From Frankiaceae bacterium (lineage in GTDB: Bacteria > Actinomycetota > Actinomycetes > JADGOU01), in contig JADGOU010000108.1 in assembly GCA_017882835.1 (NCBI GenBank), forward strand, positions 1-8,626: DNA of 8,626 bases, in the 5' to 3' direction. Both the position numbers and the translations under genes were made by a program. Numbering within the stretch: the stretch's first letter is position 1; every line of letters starts with the position of its first letter. Below, piece after piece: positions 1 through 5,581 of this stretch. The notes below the pieces were generated by a model. That model was not told the DNA's origin. It did no database searches and saw nothing but the letters and a program-made list of their open reading frames with translations.

Positions 1-825
1 CTAACCGTCGAGGCGGCGGACACCCGACCCCGGCGGCGGGGCCATGCCGGCCACCGCGCTCACCCGCTCCGCCTGGATCCGGGACGCCAGCCGATCGGGG
101 GAGCTCCCTCGACACAGCACCGTCCCCGCCCCGGCAGCCAGTGGCGCGAGCAGCCCGGCATGCAGTCCCAGCCAGTTGTTCCAGCCCAGCGTGGACAGCA
201 CCCGGTCGGTCGGGCCCAGCGACCAGCGGTCGGCCGCGGCCCGGGCGGTGCGGGCCACCTTGGCCGAGGACACCAATGTGCCGTCCACGTCGAGGGCGGC
301 GGCGGTCGCCTCGGTCGGCCCGGCCGCGCTGAAGGCATCGCCGTACGCCGGCACCTCGACGGCGTAGTCCAGCGCGCCGGCCGGCAGCTCGGCGATCCGG
401 CCGCCCATCGGCGCCAGGGCCAGGCCGACGACCTCGCCGGAGCAGTCGGTCACGACGGCCGGCAGCAGATCCGCTCGAGCCAAAACGACCTCGGCTCCAG
501 TGGCCGCCGACAGCGCGGCGGCCCGATCGGTGTCGGGGTCGCGCAGGGTTGCCACGGCGCCCACCGCTGCGCTGGCGAGCAGCAGCGCCGCGGTCTGCCA
601 GTGCGCCGGTAGCAGCAGCGCCACCCGGTCGCCCGGCTGCACCGCCAGCCCGTCGCGCAACAGGTTCGCGGTCTTGGCCACCCAGTTCGCAGTCGTGGTC
701 CAGGACAGCTCGGCGCGCTCGCCGGTGGCGTCGTCGTAGTAGGTCAGGAAGGGCCGGGCCGGGTCGGGGGCCGAGCCGGCCCGAAGCAGGTCGGCGAACT
801 GCTCTGAGCCACCGCCAGGGGTCAT
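1..825 (-). CDS. TIGR03089 family protein (partial AMP-binding-like fold)
   Basis: This is a complete 274-residue protein with its TAG stop at positions 3-1. It resembles the N-terminal half of acyl-adenylating (ANL) enzymes: a short open segment near residues 8-30, a helix with the pattern LSWTTTANWVAKTANLL (40-56), PGDRVALLLPAHWQTAALLLA (64-84), and a later GWNNWLGLHAGLLAPLAAGAGTVL stretch (214-237). The phosphate-binding loop expected in active adenylating enzymes (S/T-G-T-T-G-x-P-K) is not visible. The equivalent region, around DVDGTLVSSAKVART (179-193), is degenerate, and the C-terminal lid domain is absent. It is therefore probably not a normal acyl-CoA ligase, and its function is unknown. 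The ATG shares ATGA with the LCP stop (822-825), which implies translational coupling. From memory, an LCP gene next to a TIGR03089 gene is a conserved actinobacterial arrangement (Rv3267-Rv3268 in Mycobacterium tuberculosis). Confidence 0.85.
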   Translation of the reverse strand: MTPGGGSEQFADLLRAGSAPDPARPFLTYYDDATGERAELSWTTTANWVAKTANLLRDGLAVQPGDRVALLLPAHWQTAALLLASAAVGAVATLRDPDTDRAAALSAATGAEVVLARADLLPAVVTDCSGEVVGLALAPMGGRIAELPAGALDYAVEVPAYGDAFSAAGPTEATAAALDVDGTLVSSAKVARTARAAADRWSLGPTDRVLSTLGWNNWLGLHAGLLAPLAAGAGTVLCRGSSPDRLASRIQAERVSAVAGMAPPPGSGVRRLDG

Positions 826-2369
826 CCGGCGCAGGGGTCCTGGGCCGCGGTCACCGCCCCCGGCGCCGGCCCGGACGGGGCGCCGGGGGAGATGGGCGTG
901 GCCGGTCCGACGGTGACCGCCCGCGCCCCGGCGTACGACGAGCCGACGACCAGCTCCAGCCCGCTGCCCAAGGTCTCATCGGACTGCAGCTTGGCGCCCG
1001 GGACCGCGGCCGCCAGCGTTTTCGCCGAGTCGACGCGGCTCGGGCCGTAGCGGACGACGGTGTCGCTGTAGCCGCTGGAGTCGGCGTTGGCGAGCCCGGT
1101 CACGACGAAGCCGTGCTGGCGAAGGTCGGCGGCCGCTCGGCTGGCCGTGCCGGCCGTCGTGGCGCCGTTGAGAACCCGGACCCGAACCTGTTCCGGCGGC
1201 ACCGTCAGGTCCGTCGGCGCCTCGCTGGGCGCGGGCGAGCCGCCCGGGATCGCGTCGTCGGTGCGGACCGACGCAAACAGCGCCTGGGACGCAGCCTGGT
1301 CCCACAAAACCGTCGAGCCCACGCCCCGGACCGCGTAGTTGTCGTCGGCCAGCGGCATTGTCACGAACGTCACCCGCGCCGGGTCGAGCCCCTTCAGCTT
1401 GACGGCAAGGTTGCGCATGTCGGAGACGGAAAGGTTCTGATCCGTCGTGACCGACTGCGTCACCGCGTTCAGGAACGCCAGCAGGTGGTCCGGTCGCAGC
1501 AGCAGCCCCGTGCTGGTCGCCTTGCGGGTCATGGCCCCCAGGAACTGTTGTTGGCGCTGGATCCGACCCAGGTCGCTGCCGTCACCCAGGGCGTAGCGCG
1601 CCCGGACGAAGGCCAACGCCTGGTCACCGTCGACATGGCTGACGCCGGCCGGCAGGTCGAGCCCGCTCATGTCGTCCTTGGTCGCCTTGGGCAGGCAGAC
1701 ATCGACGCCGCCGAGCGCGCCCACCATGTTCTTGAATCCGGCGAAGTCGACCTCTATGTAGTGGTCGATTCGGATCTGGGTGAGGCTCTCCACGGTCTTG
1801 ATCGTGCAGGTTGCGCCACCGGTGGCGAAGGCGGCGTTGAGCTTGTCCTTCACCGGCGGATGCACCTTGCCCTGCTCGTCGGTGCAGGCCGGGATCTGCA
1901 CGTAGGAGTCCCGGGGGAAGCTGATCAGCAGCGCCTTGTCCCGTTTTGCGGACATGTGCACCAGGATGGTGGTGTCCGACCGAGCGCCGGTGACGAACTC
2001 GGACCCGCTGCCCTGGTACTGGGCGTCGCCGGGGGCGGCGCGACTGTCGGAGCCCACCAGCAAGAAGTTCTGGGCCGCGTCCGGCGCGGGGGCCGGGCGG
2101 CCGCCTTGCAGGGTGTGGAAGACGTCCTTGCGGGTGATCTGCCCGGTGAAGTGCTTGAACAGGAACCAGCCGACGCCAGCGGTCAGCAGTACGGCTGCCG
2201 ACGTGACGACCGCCGCCACCTTGAGCCAGTGTCCGAGCTGAGCGCCTCGCGCGGGTCGGCCGGCCGTAGCCAGGGCGGCGCCATGCGCCGCTTGCTTGCG
2301 GGCCGGTCCGCCCCCCCGCGGGTCCAGCTCCGGCGGCAGGCCGGCGGAAGGACGCGGTACGTCGCGCAC
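822..2369 (-). CDS. LCP (LytR-CpsA-Psr) family cell-wall glycopolymer ligase with C-terminal LytR_C domain
   Basis: This 515-residue protein has a cytoplasmic Pro/Gly/Arg-rich N-terminus (1-47), one membrane segment (about 49-71) and an extracellular LCP domain (about 98-285). Family motifs include NFLLVGSDSR (101-110), RSDTTILVHM (130-139), ISFPRDSYVQIP (149-160), HYIEVDFAGF (203-212), and FVRARY followed by DLGRIQRQQQF (254-276). The Asp and Arg residues that bind polyprenyl pyrophosphate and Mg are present. A LytR_C domain lies at about 394-476 (VRVRVLNGATTAGTA...), followed by a Pro/Ala-rich tail. LCP enzymes transfer polymers from lipid carriers to peptidoglycan; in mycobacteria the related Lcp1 attaches arabinogalactan through its rhamnose-containing linker, which fits the rml genes nearby. 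The start is a GTG preceded by GGGAGGT with a 7-nt spacer, which settles the choice. It ends in a 4-bp overlap with the TIGR03089 gene. Cys162, Cys188 and Cys225 could form a disulfide (inference). Confidence 0.95.
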   Translation of the reverse strand: MRDVPRPSAGLPPELDPRGGGPARKQAAHGAALATAGRPARGAQLGHWLKVAAVVTSAAVLLTAGVGWFLFKHFTGQITRKDVFHTLQGGRPAPAPDAAQNFLLVGSDSRAAPGDAQYQGSGSEFVTGARSDTTILVHMSAKRDKALLISFPRDSYVQIPACTDEQGKVHPPVKDKLNAAFATGGATCTIKTVESLTQIRIDHYIEVDFAGFKNMVGALGGVDVCLPKATKDDMSGLDLPAGVSHVDGDQALAFVRARYALGDGSDLGRIQRQQQFLGAMTRKATSTGLLLRPDHLLAFLNAVTQSVTTDQNLSVSDMRNLAVKLKGLDPARVTFVTMPLADDNYAVRGVGSTVLWDQAASQALFASVRTDDAIPGGSPAPSEAPTDLTVPPEQVRVRVLNGATTAGTASRAAADLRQHGFVVTGLANADSSGYSDTVVRYGPSRVDSAKTLAAAVPGAKLQSDETLGSGLELVVGSSYAGARAVTVGPATPISPGAPSGPAPGAVTAAQDPCAG

Positions 2370-2376
2370 GCGCTTG

Positions 2377-2383
2377 ACCTCCC
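2377..2383 (-). promoter_or_regulatory. Ribosome binding site of the LCP gene
   Basis: The minus strand reads GGGAGGT, a near-perfect anti-16S match, 7 nt before the GTG at 2369. It fixes the GTG as the start of the LCP gene. It also indicates strong independent initiation rather than coupling to the distant cyclase gene upstream. Confidence 0.8.
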
Positions 2384-2425
2384 AGCGAGTAACCGCGGCC
2401 GGGGCCAGCGGTCACCCCGCAGCAC

Positions 2426-2443
2426 CCCTGTTGGCAGGGTAAC
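2426..2443 (-). promoter_or_regulatory. Candidate LCP-gene promoter/operator patch
   Basis: On the minus strand a TACCCT hexamer (2441-2436) fits the actinobacterial TANNNT -10 pattern, about 65 nt before the LCP start, but no good -35 lies 17 bp upstream. It overlaps a small inverted repeat, CCCTG-TTGG-CAGGG (plus strand 2426-2439). GTAAC/GTCAC pentamers sit at 2389, 2411 and 2439 on the plus strand. The evidence is weak; this is only a candidate control region for the LCP-TIGR03089 pair. Confidence 0.25.
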
Positions 2444-2475
2444 GGTTGAGTCCACTCAGACATCCCCGCTGCCCC

Positions 2476-2512
2476 GGTGCCGGCGTGGAGCCGACGACGT
2501 CGTCGCGGCACC
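2476..2512 (-). terminator. Bulged GC-rich hairpin after the diguanylate cyclase gene
   Basis: GGTGCCG (2476-2482) pairs with CGGCACC (2506-2512). Inside lies a perfect 14-bp palindrome, CGACGACGTCGTCG (2492-2505), that can form a 5-bp stem with an ACGT loop. Nine unpaired bases (2483-2491) make a one-sided bulge. On the minus strand the structure begins 17 nt after the TGA of the cyclase gene. There is no U-tract, so it would be a non-canonical terminator of the kind often proposed in high-GC actinobacteria. It could also be a protein-binding site. It would separate the cyclase gene from the LCP gene. Confidence 0.4.
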
Positions 2513-2529
2513 AGGCTGTGGCACCAGCG

Positions 2530-3789
2530 TCAGGCGGCGGCACCCACCCGGTTACGACCGGCCGCCTTGGCGCCGTACAGGGCGACGTCAGCCGCGGCGA
2601 GCAGGTCGGTGAGGTCGGTGCCGTGCCGGTCGAGAACGGCCATTCCGATGGAGACGGTCATGCGCACGGTGCGGCCGGCATCGAGCTCGAGGATTGTCAT
2701 TGCCACATCCCGGCGCAGCCGCTCGGCGATCTGGGCCGCCTCGACGCCGTCGGCGTTCGGCAGTACGACGGTGAACTCCTCCCCGCCGAATCGGCCCAGG
2801 AAGTCGTACGGACGCAGGCCGGCTTGCAGGGCGTTGGCAACCATGCCAAGCACGCGATCACCGACCAGGTGCCCAAAGCGGTCGTTGATCTGCTTGAAGT
2901 GGTCCAGGTCGGCGATGAGCACTGCCAGCGACCGGTGCTCACGTCTGGCTCGGACGAGCTCGCGCTCCGCCTCTTCCTGCCAGGCAGCGGCGTTGAGCAG
3001 GCCGGTCTTCGGATCGGTGCGGGCGGCGGCCCGTAGCTGAGCCTGATTCAGGCTGCGATGCAGGAGCAGAACCGGCGGTAACGCGATCGGGATGGCTAGC
3101 GGCGTGACCGCGCAGGCGACCGCGAGCAGGACGCCGGTGCCGGTCTCGCTGAGGTCGAGGGTCAGGCTTTCCCGGTTGAACAACAGCGCGCGCCAAGACG
3201 CCTCGACCGACGCCAGTCGGGCTGCCGTCGCTATGAAGAGACTATCCACGACGGTGCAAGCAGCACCGCACAACAGCGCGGTGGCTACCGCCCGAGTGGG
3301 CTGGCCCAGAATCCATCCGGCTGGAGTGACCCCACTCGGCAGCAGTCGGTGGAACAGCCAGGAGCCGCTGCCGTCCGCGATGCCGATCGCCGCCGCGCTG
3401 TATACCCGGCGGTGCAACACCCCTGGCCGCACCCGGACCTGCTTCAGCACGCCGAATGGGATTGCCGTCAGCACGGCAAATACCGGCGGCAACAGCAGCG
3501 CAACCGGGATCTTCCAGGCCGACAGCAAGTCCCGGGTGACGCCGGCCGGCTGACTGCCATGAGTGGTCAGCTCGATGCAGAGCCAACCCGCGCCGAACAG
3601 GACGGCCCACAGGAGGAACTCGGAGACGTGCAGCGTGGCGGTCGTCGCGAAGACCGCGGTGAGCGTGAAGGCACCGCCCACCACGACCACGAAGAAGGCG
3701 CGGAAGACGGCAGGAGTCCGCCACAACAGCCAGCCGGGCATCGCGGCGATAAGGCCGTCAGGTCGGGATCTGGGGCGGTGATCTGTCAA
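2530..3789 (-). CDS. Membrane-anchored GGDEF diguanylate cyclase
   Basis: This 419-residue protein should make cyclic di-GMP from two GTP. The N-terminal 250 residues are hydrophobic, with likely membrane segments near 28-50, 56-75, 93-115, 166-190 and 217-243. I recognise no named sensor domain in this part. The GGDEF domain (about 255-416) carries TDPKTGLLN (258-266), the metal/GTP motif DLDHFKQIND (294-303), the active-site GGEEF (335-339) and the ending ALYGAKAAGRN (403-413). An allosteric inhibitory I-site, RxxD (RPYD, 326-329), sits exactly five residues before GGEEF, so both catalysis and product inhibition look intact. There is no EAL domain. The start is TTG, supported by GAGAGGGG with a 6-nt spacer. 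The Met at residue 17 (3741) is the alternative but has no clear ribosome binding site. The gene seems to be a single transcription unit with its own promoter. Confidence 0.9.
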   Translation of the reverse strand: MTDHRPRSRPDGLIAAMPGWLLWRTPAVFRAFFVVVVGGAFTLTAVFATTATLHVSEFLLWAVLFGAGWLCIELTTHGSQPAGVTRDLLSAWKIPVALLLPPVFAVLTAIPFGVLKQVRVRPGVLHRRVYSAAAIGIADGSGSWLFHRLLPSGVTPAGWILGQPTRAVATALLCGAACTVVDSLFIATAARLASVEASWRALLFNRESLTLDLSETGTGVLLAVACAVTPLAIPIALPPVLLLHRSLNQAQLRAAARTDPKTGLLNAAAWQEEAERELVRARREHRSLAVLIADLDHFKQINDRFGHLVGDRVLGMVANALQAGLRPYDFLGRFGGEEFTVVLPNADGVEAAQIAERLRRDVAMTILELDAGRTVRMTVSIGMAVLDRHGTDLTDLLAAADVALYGAKAAGRNRVGAAA

Positions 3790-3795
3790 GACTGG

Positions 3796-3803
3796 CCCCT
3801 CTC
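3796..3803 (-). promoter_or_regulatory. Ribosome binding site deciding the TTG start of the cyclase gene
   Basis: The minus strand reads GAGAGGGG, ending 6 nt before the TTG at 3789. The next in-frame ATG (3741) has no comparable purine run before it, so TTG is the better start. Confidence 0.6.
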
Positions 3804-3819
3804 GTGCCGTCTGCCGGCT

Positions 3820-3848
3820 TTAATACACCATGTGCGGTTGACCGGCAA
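3820..3848 (-). promoter_or_regulatory. Candidate promoter of the diguanylate cyclase gene
   Basis: On the minus strand TTGCCG (3848-3843) is followed by a 17-bp spacer and TATTAA (3825-3820), about 30 nt before the TTG start. The spacing is ideal and the boxes resemble housekeeping sigma sites (TTGACA/TATAAT). A small inverted repeat, GTTG-ACCGG-CAAC (3837-3849), covers the -35 and could be an operator. The assignment rests on sequence match only. Confidence 0.5.
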
Positions 3849-3858
3849 CACGAAGTGA

Positions 3859-3880
3859 CCGATATCGGGCGATGTCGGCC
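3859..3880. repeat. Palindrome plus 10-bp direct repeat upstream of the cyclase promoter
   Basis: CCGATATCGG (3859-3868) is a perfect 10-bp palindrome. It overlaps a direct repeat with one helical turn of spacing: GATATCGGGC (3861-3870) then GATGTCGGCC (3871-3880), 8 of 10 identical. It lies about 10 bp upstream of the -35 of the cyclase promoter, a usual place for an activator or repressor site. No known regulator motif is recognised. Confidence 0.35.
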
Positions 3881-4011
3881 AGTGTGCAGCGCTACGCAGT
3901 TGATCGCTGGCTCTGAGTGATACTTATCTAGATCGGTGCGGCAGCGTGATGGTGGCGGTCCAATCGCTATGGGTGGGTCTGCCCCAAAAAGAGCGGCTGT
4001 CAAGGACGAGC

Positions 4012-4049
4012 GAGAGGAGACGTCATGCGCGGTGCCGATTGGGCCTGAG
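4012..4049 (+). repeat. Direct repeat copy 1 (38 bp, contains RBS plus mini-ORF)
   Basis: This copy is 35 of 38 bases identical to 4086-4123, offset 74 bp. It runs from GAGAGGAG through an ATG to TGAG. The similarity fades on both sides, so the conserved block matches the extent of a translation signal plus a seven-codon frame. The mismatches are at 4020, 4043 and 4044. Confidence 0.85.
4025..4048 (+). CDS. Possible 7-codon mini-ORF MRGADWA (copy 1)
   Basis: ATG, CGC, GGT, GCC, GAT, TGG, GCC and TGA follow AGAGGAG with a 5-nt spacer. The frame would encode MRGADWA. It is supported only by the ribosome-binding-like sequence and by its repetition in the second copy. There is no sense-strand gene just downstream, because the next plus-strand gene is rmlA, 1.5 kb away, so a classic leader-peptide role is not obvious. 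It could instead be a duplicated fragment of a gene start or a DNA-level repeat. Confidence 0.25.
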   Translation: MRGADWA

Positions 4050-4085
4050 CAAGCGACGGACATCCGCAATCAGCGTCAGGCAGGG

Positions 4086-4123
4086 GAGAGGAGGCGTCAT
4101 GCGCGGTGCCGATTGGTGCTGAG
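4086..4123 (+). repeat. Direct repeat copy 2 (38 bp, contains RBS plus mini-ORF)
   Basis: This is the second copy of the 38-bp unit. Here the ribosome-binding segment becomes a perfect AGGAGG (4089-4094), and the seventh codon changes from GCC to TGC while the TGA is kept. It lies 20 bp beyond the transporter stop codon on the opposite strand. Confidence 0.85.
4099..4122 (+). CDS. Possible 7-codon mini-ORF MRGADWC (copy 2)
   Basis: ATG, CGC, GGT, GCC, GAT, TGG, TGC and TGA follow a perfect AGGAGG with a 4-nt spacer. The frame would encode MRGADWC. The first six codons are identical to copy 1 and both substitutions in the coding part fall in codon 7, leaving the frame and stop intact. Translation is an inference; with six identical codons, selection on the protein cannot be separated from recent duplication. 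Confidence 0.25.
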   Translation: MRGADWC

Positions 4124-4143
4124 TAGCTTCGAACTAGGGCTGG

Positions 4144-5445
4144 CTACGAGCCGGTACGGACGGAATGTGGTCCGCCGCCAGCATCACGAGGGGTCGTCGG
4201 AGCGGACATCGGCGCTGTCCCGTCTGGGAGGCTCCGCCTCCGGCTCCGAGGGCGCGTCGTCGCCACGACGCACACCCCGATCGTGCCCAGTGCGCCGCTC
4301 GCCGCGACGACCTGCAGCACAGCGACGTGCTCCGCCGCCAGCCCGACGACTATCAACCCGACTCCCTGGATGATCGCCAGCCCGGACTGGGCGACGCCGA
4401 AGGCCCGCGCCCGCAGCGGCGCGGGCACCGCGGCGACGAACGCGGCGGCCGACGGCAGGCTCAAGGCCGCCCCGACCCCAGCCAGCGCCCAAAGCGCGAA
4501 TAGCGATTCCAGACCAGGAACCACGGCGCTGGCCGTCAACGGGGCGACGCTGAGCAGCGCCAACGGGAGGAGTAGCCGCAGCCGGCGGTGCGGCGCGACC
4601 CACCGGCTGACCACGAGCATGCCGACGACCACGCCGATCGGCTGCGCAGCGGTCAGCAGTCCCACATCGACGGCACTGCCACCATGCTGTCGAACCACAG
4701 CCACCGCCAGCCCCTCGGGCGCGATGGCGAACGCGGCGGTCACCCAGGCCAGCAACACCAGGAAGCGCAGCATCGGCTCCCGCGCGACCAGGCGCGGACC
4801 CTCGCGCCACCGTCCGTGATCGCCAGCGGGTGCCGCTGCCTCGACCGGACGAGCTTGGACGAGCCCCCGCAACAGCAGCGCCGAGAACAGGAATGTCGCC
4901 GCGTCGAAGACCAGTACGCCGCGGGGCCGCAGCAGCGCAACCAGCAGGCCGCCCAGGGAGAACCCGACCACCTGGGCGAGCTGACTACTGACGTTGGACA
5001 AGGCGGAGCCCACGACGTACCGGTCGCCGGACAAGACGTCGGCGAGCAGCGCCGACCAGGTCGAATCGGAAGGTGGAGCGAGCAGCGACACCGCCGCGAG
5101 CAGGCACAAGATGGCGACGGTGGGTAGGCCGGGTAGCACCATCGCGAGCACCAGCAACGCCCGGATCACATCGCACCAGACCAGCACGGACCGGCGGGGG
5201 AACCGGTCACCGACTGCGGACAGCAGGGGGGTGCCGACCAGCCAGGGCAGGAAGGTGAGCGCGTAGGTGGTCGCCGCCAGGGCGGTCGAGCCGGTGCGGT
5301 CGTAGACCAGGATGGCGATCGCCACCTTGGCCAGGTGATCGCCGATTCGCGACAACAGCCGGGCGGTGAACATCCCCCGGAACTCGGGGTTGGCCCAGAC
5401 GTCGCGAAAGCCTGGTCGGGCGGAGCGGGAGGCCGGTGGCCTCAC
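4144..5445 (-). CDS. MFS transporter (DHA3/MFS_3-like efflux protein)
   Basis: From the chosen start this is a 433-residue, roughly 12-helix membrane protein. After a short basic N-terminus, FRDVWANPEFRGMFTARLLSRIGDHL (13-38) leads into the first helix. Motif A between helices 2 and 3 reads GDRFPRRSVLVWCD (79-92), as in the drug/siderophore exporter branch of the major facilitator superfamily. A central cytoplasmic loop rich in Ala, Arg and charged residues lies near 198-225, and a basic hydrophilic tail at 398-433. The substrate cannot be told from the sequence. The start is a GTG at 5445 preceded by AGGA with a 5-nt spacer. The same frame stays open back to a TTG at 5673, but that would run into rmlA on the other strand and gives a disordered, Arg/Pro-rich extension, so I reject it. 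The gene is divergent from rmlA. Confidence 0.88.
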   Translation of the reverse strand: MRPPASRSARPGFRDVWANPEFRGMFTARLLSRIGDHLAKVAIAILVYDRTGSTALAATTYALTFLPWLVGTPLLSAVGDRFPRRSVLVWCDVIRALLVLAMVLPGLPTVAILCLLAAVSLLAPPSDSTWSALLADVLSGDRYVVGSALSNVSSQLAQVVGFSLGGLLVALLRPRGVLVFDAATFLFSALLLRGLVQARPVEAAAPAGDHGRWREGPRLVAREPMLRFLVLLAWVTAAFAIAPEGLAVAVVRQHGGSAVDVGLLTAAQPIGVVVGMLVVSRWVAPHRRLRLLLPLALLSVAPLTASAVVPGLESLFALWALAGVGAALSLPSAAAFVAAVPAPLRARAFGVAQSGLAIIQGVGLIVVGLAAEHVAVLQVVAASGALGTIGVCVVATTRPRSRRRSLPDGTAPMSAPTTPRDAGGGPHSVRTGS

Positions 5446-5581
5446 AGCGGTCCTGGCCCGACACCCAGCGGCGGAGGTGGGCGCCCGGTCGACACGGTGG
5501 TGCGACGGTACCCGGCGTCCGGGGCGGCGAGCCGGGCGACTTCGGCAGCTGAGAAGATCGCCGCTGCTAGGGTCGTTGACC
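5446..5581. promoter_or_regulatory. Divergent promoter region between the MFS gene and rmlA
   Basis: This 136-bp gap separates the transporter GTG from the rmlA ATG. Facing rmlA, TAGGGT (5568-5573) matches the TANNNT -10 pattern and ends 8 nt before the ATG, with no clear -35 at 17-18 bp. The same AGGG (5569-5572) could instead act as a ribosome binding site with a 9-nt spacer. Facing the transporter gene, the minus-strand TACCGT (5510-5505) is a weak -10 candidate about 60 nt upstream, and AGGA (5454-5451) is its ribosome binding site. Confidence 0.45.

Larger units (their letters stand above)
3790..4143. other. 354-bp intergenic region between transporter and cyclase genes
   Basis: This is the longest gap in the window. 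From the cyclase side it holds the ribosome binding site and promoter of that gene, the palindrome/direct-repeat cluster at 3859-3880, and an AT-rich patch (3915-3935) containing the palindrome ATCTAGAT (3926-3933). It then has about 75 bp with no recognised signal and ends with two copies of a 38-bp repeat. The second copy ends 20 bp from the transporter stop codon. Its base composition is visibly less GC-rich than the flanking genes. I see no tRNA, no known riboswitch and no convincing U-tract terminator for the transporter gene. Confidence 0.7.

Noticed and set aside
549..2612. 687-codon open frame on the plus strand across the LCP gene
   Set aside because: The translation is an Arg/Gly/Ala-rich low-complexity product typical of antisense frames in high-GC DNA, and it lies opposite a clear LCP gene.
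4012..4123. Tandem glycine riboswitch
   Set aside because: The GGAGAG-like start and tandem arrangement suggested it, but the conserved CUCUCAGG-type 3' segment and the expected core are absent, and no glycine-related gene follows.
4012..4123. CRISPR array or IS terminal repeats
   Set aside because: There are only two direct copies, no cas or transposase gene, no inverted orientation and no target-site duplication.
3790..4143. Cyclic di-GMP riboswitch upstream of the cyclase gene
   Set aside because: The conserved GEMM core sequences were not found on the minus strand.
3936..4373. 145-codon plus-strand frame spanning the intergenic repeats and the transporter 3' end
   Set aside because: It has no recognisable motif, is antisense to the transporter over about half its length, and reads the repeats in a frame different from the mini-ORFs.
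5366..5581. Upstream extension of rmlA
   Set aside because: Conserved RmlA sequence begins at MKALVLSGGAGTR (5582); the extension crosses the divergent promoter region and the transporter start.
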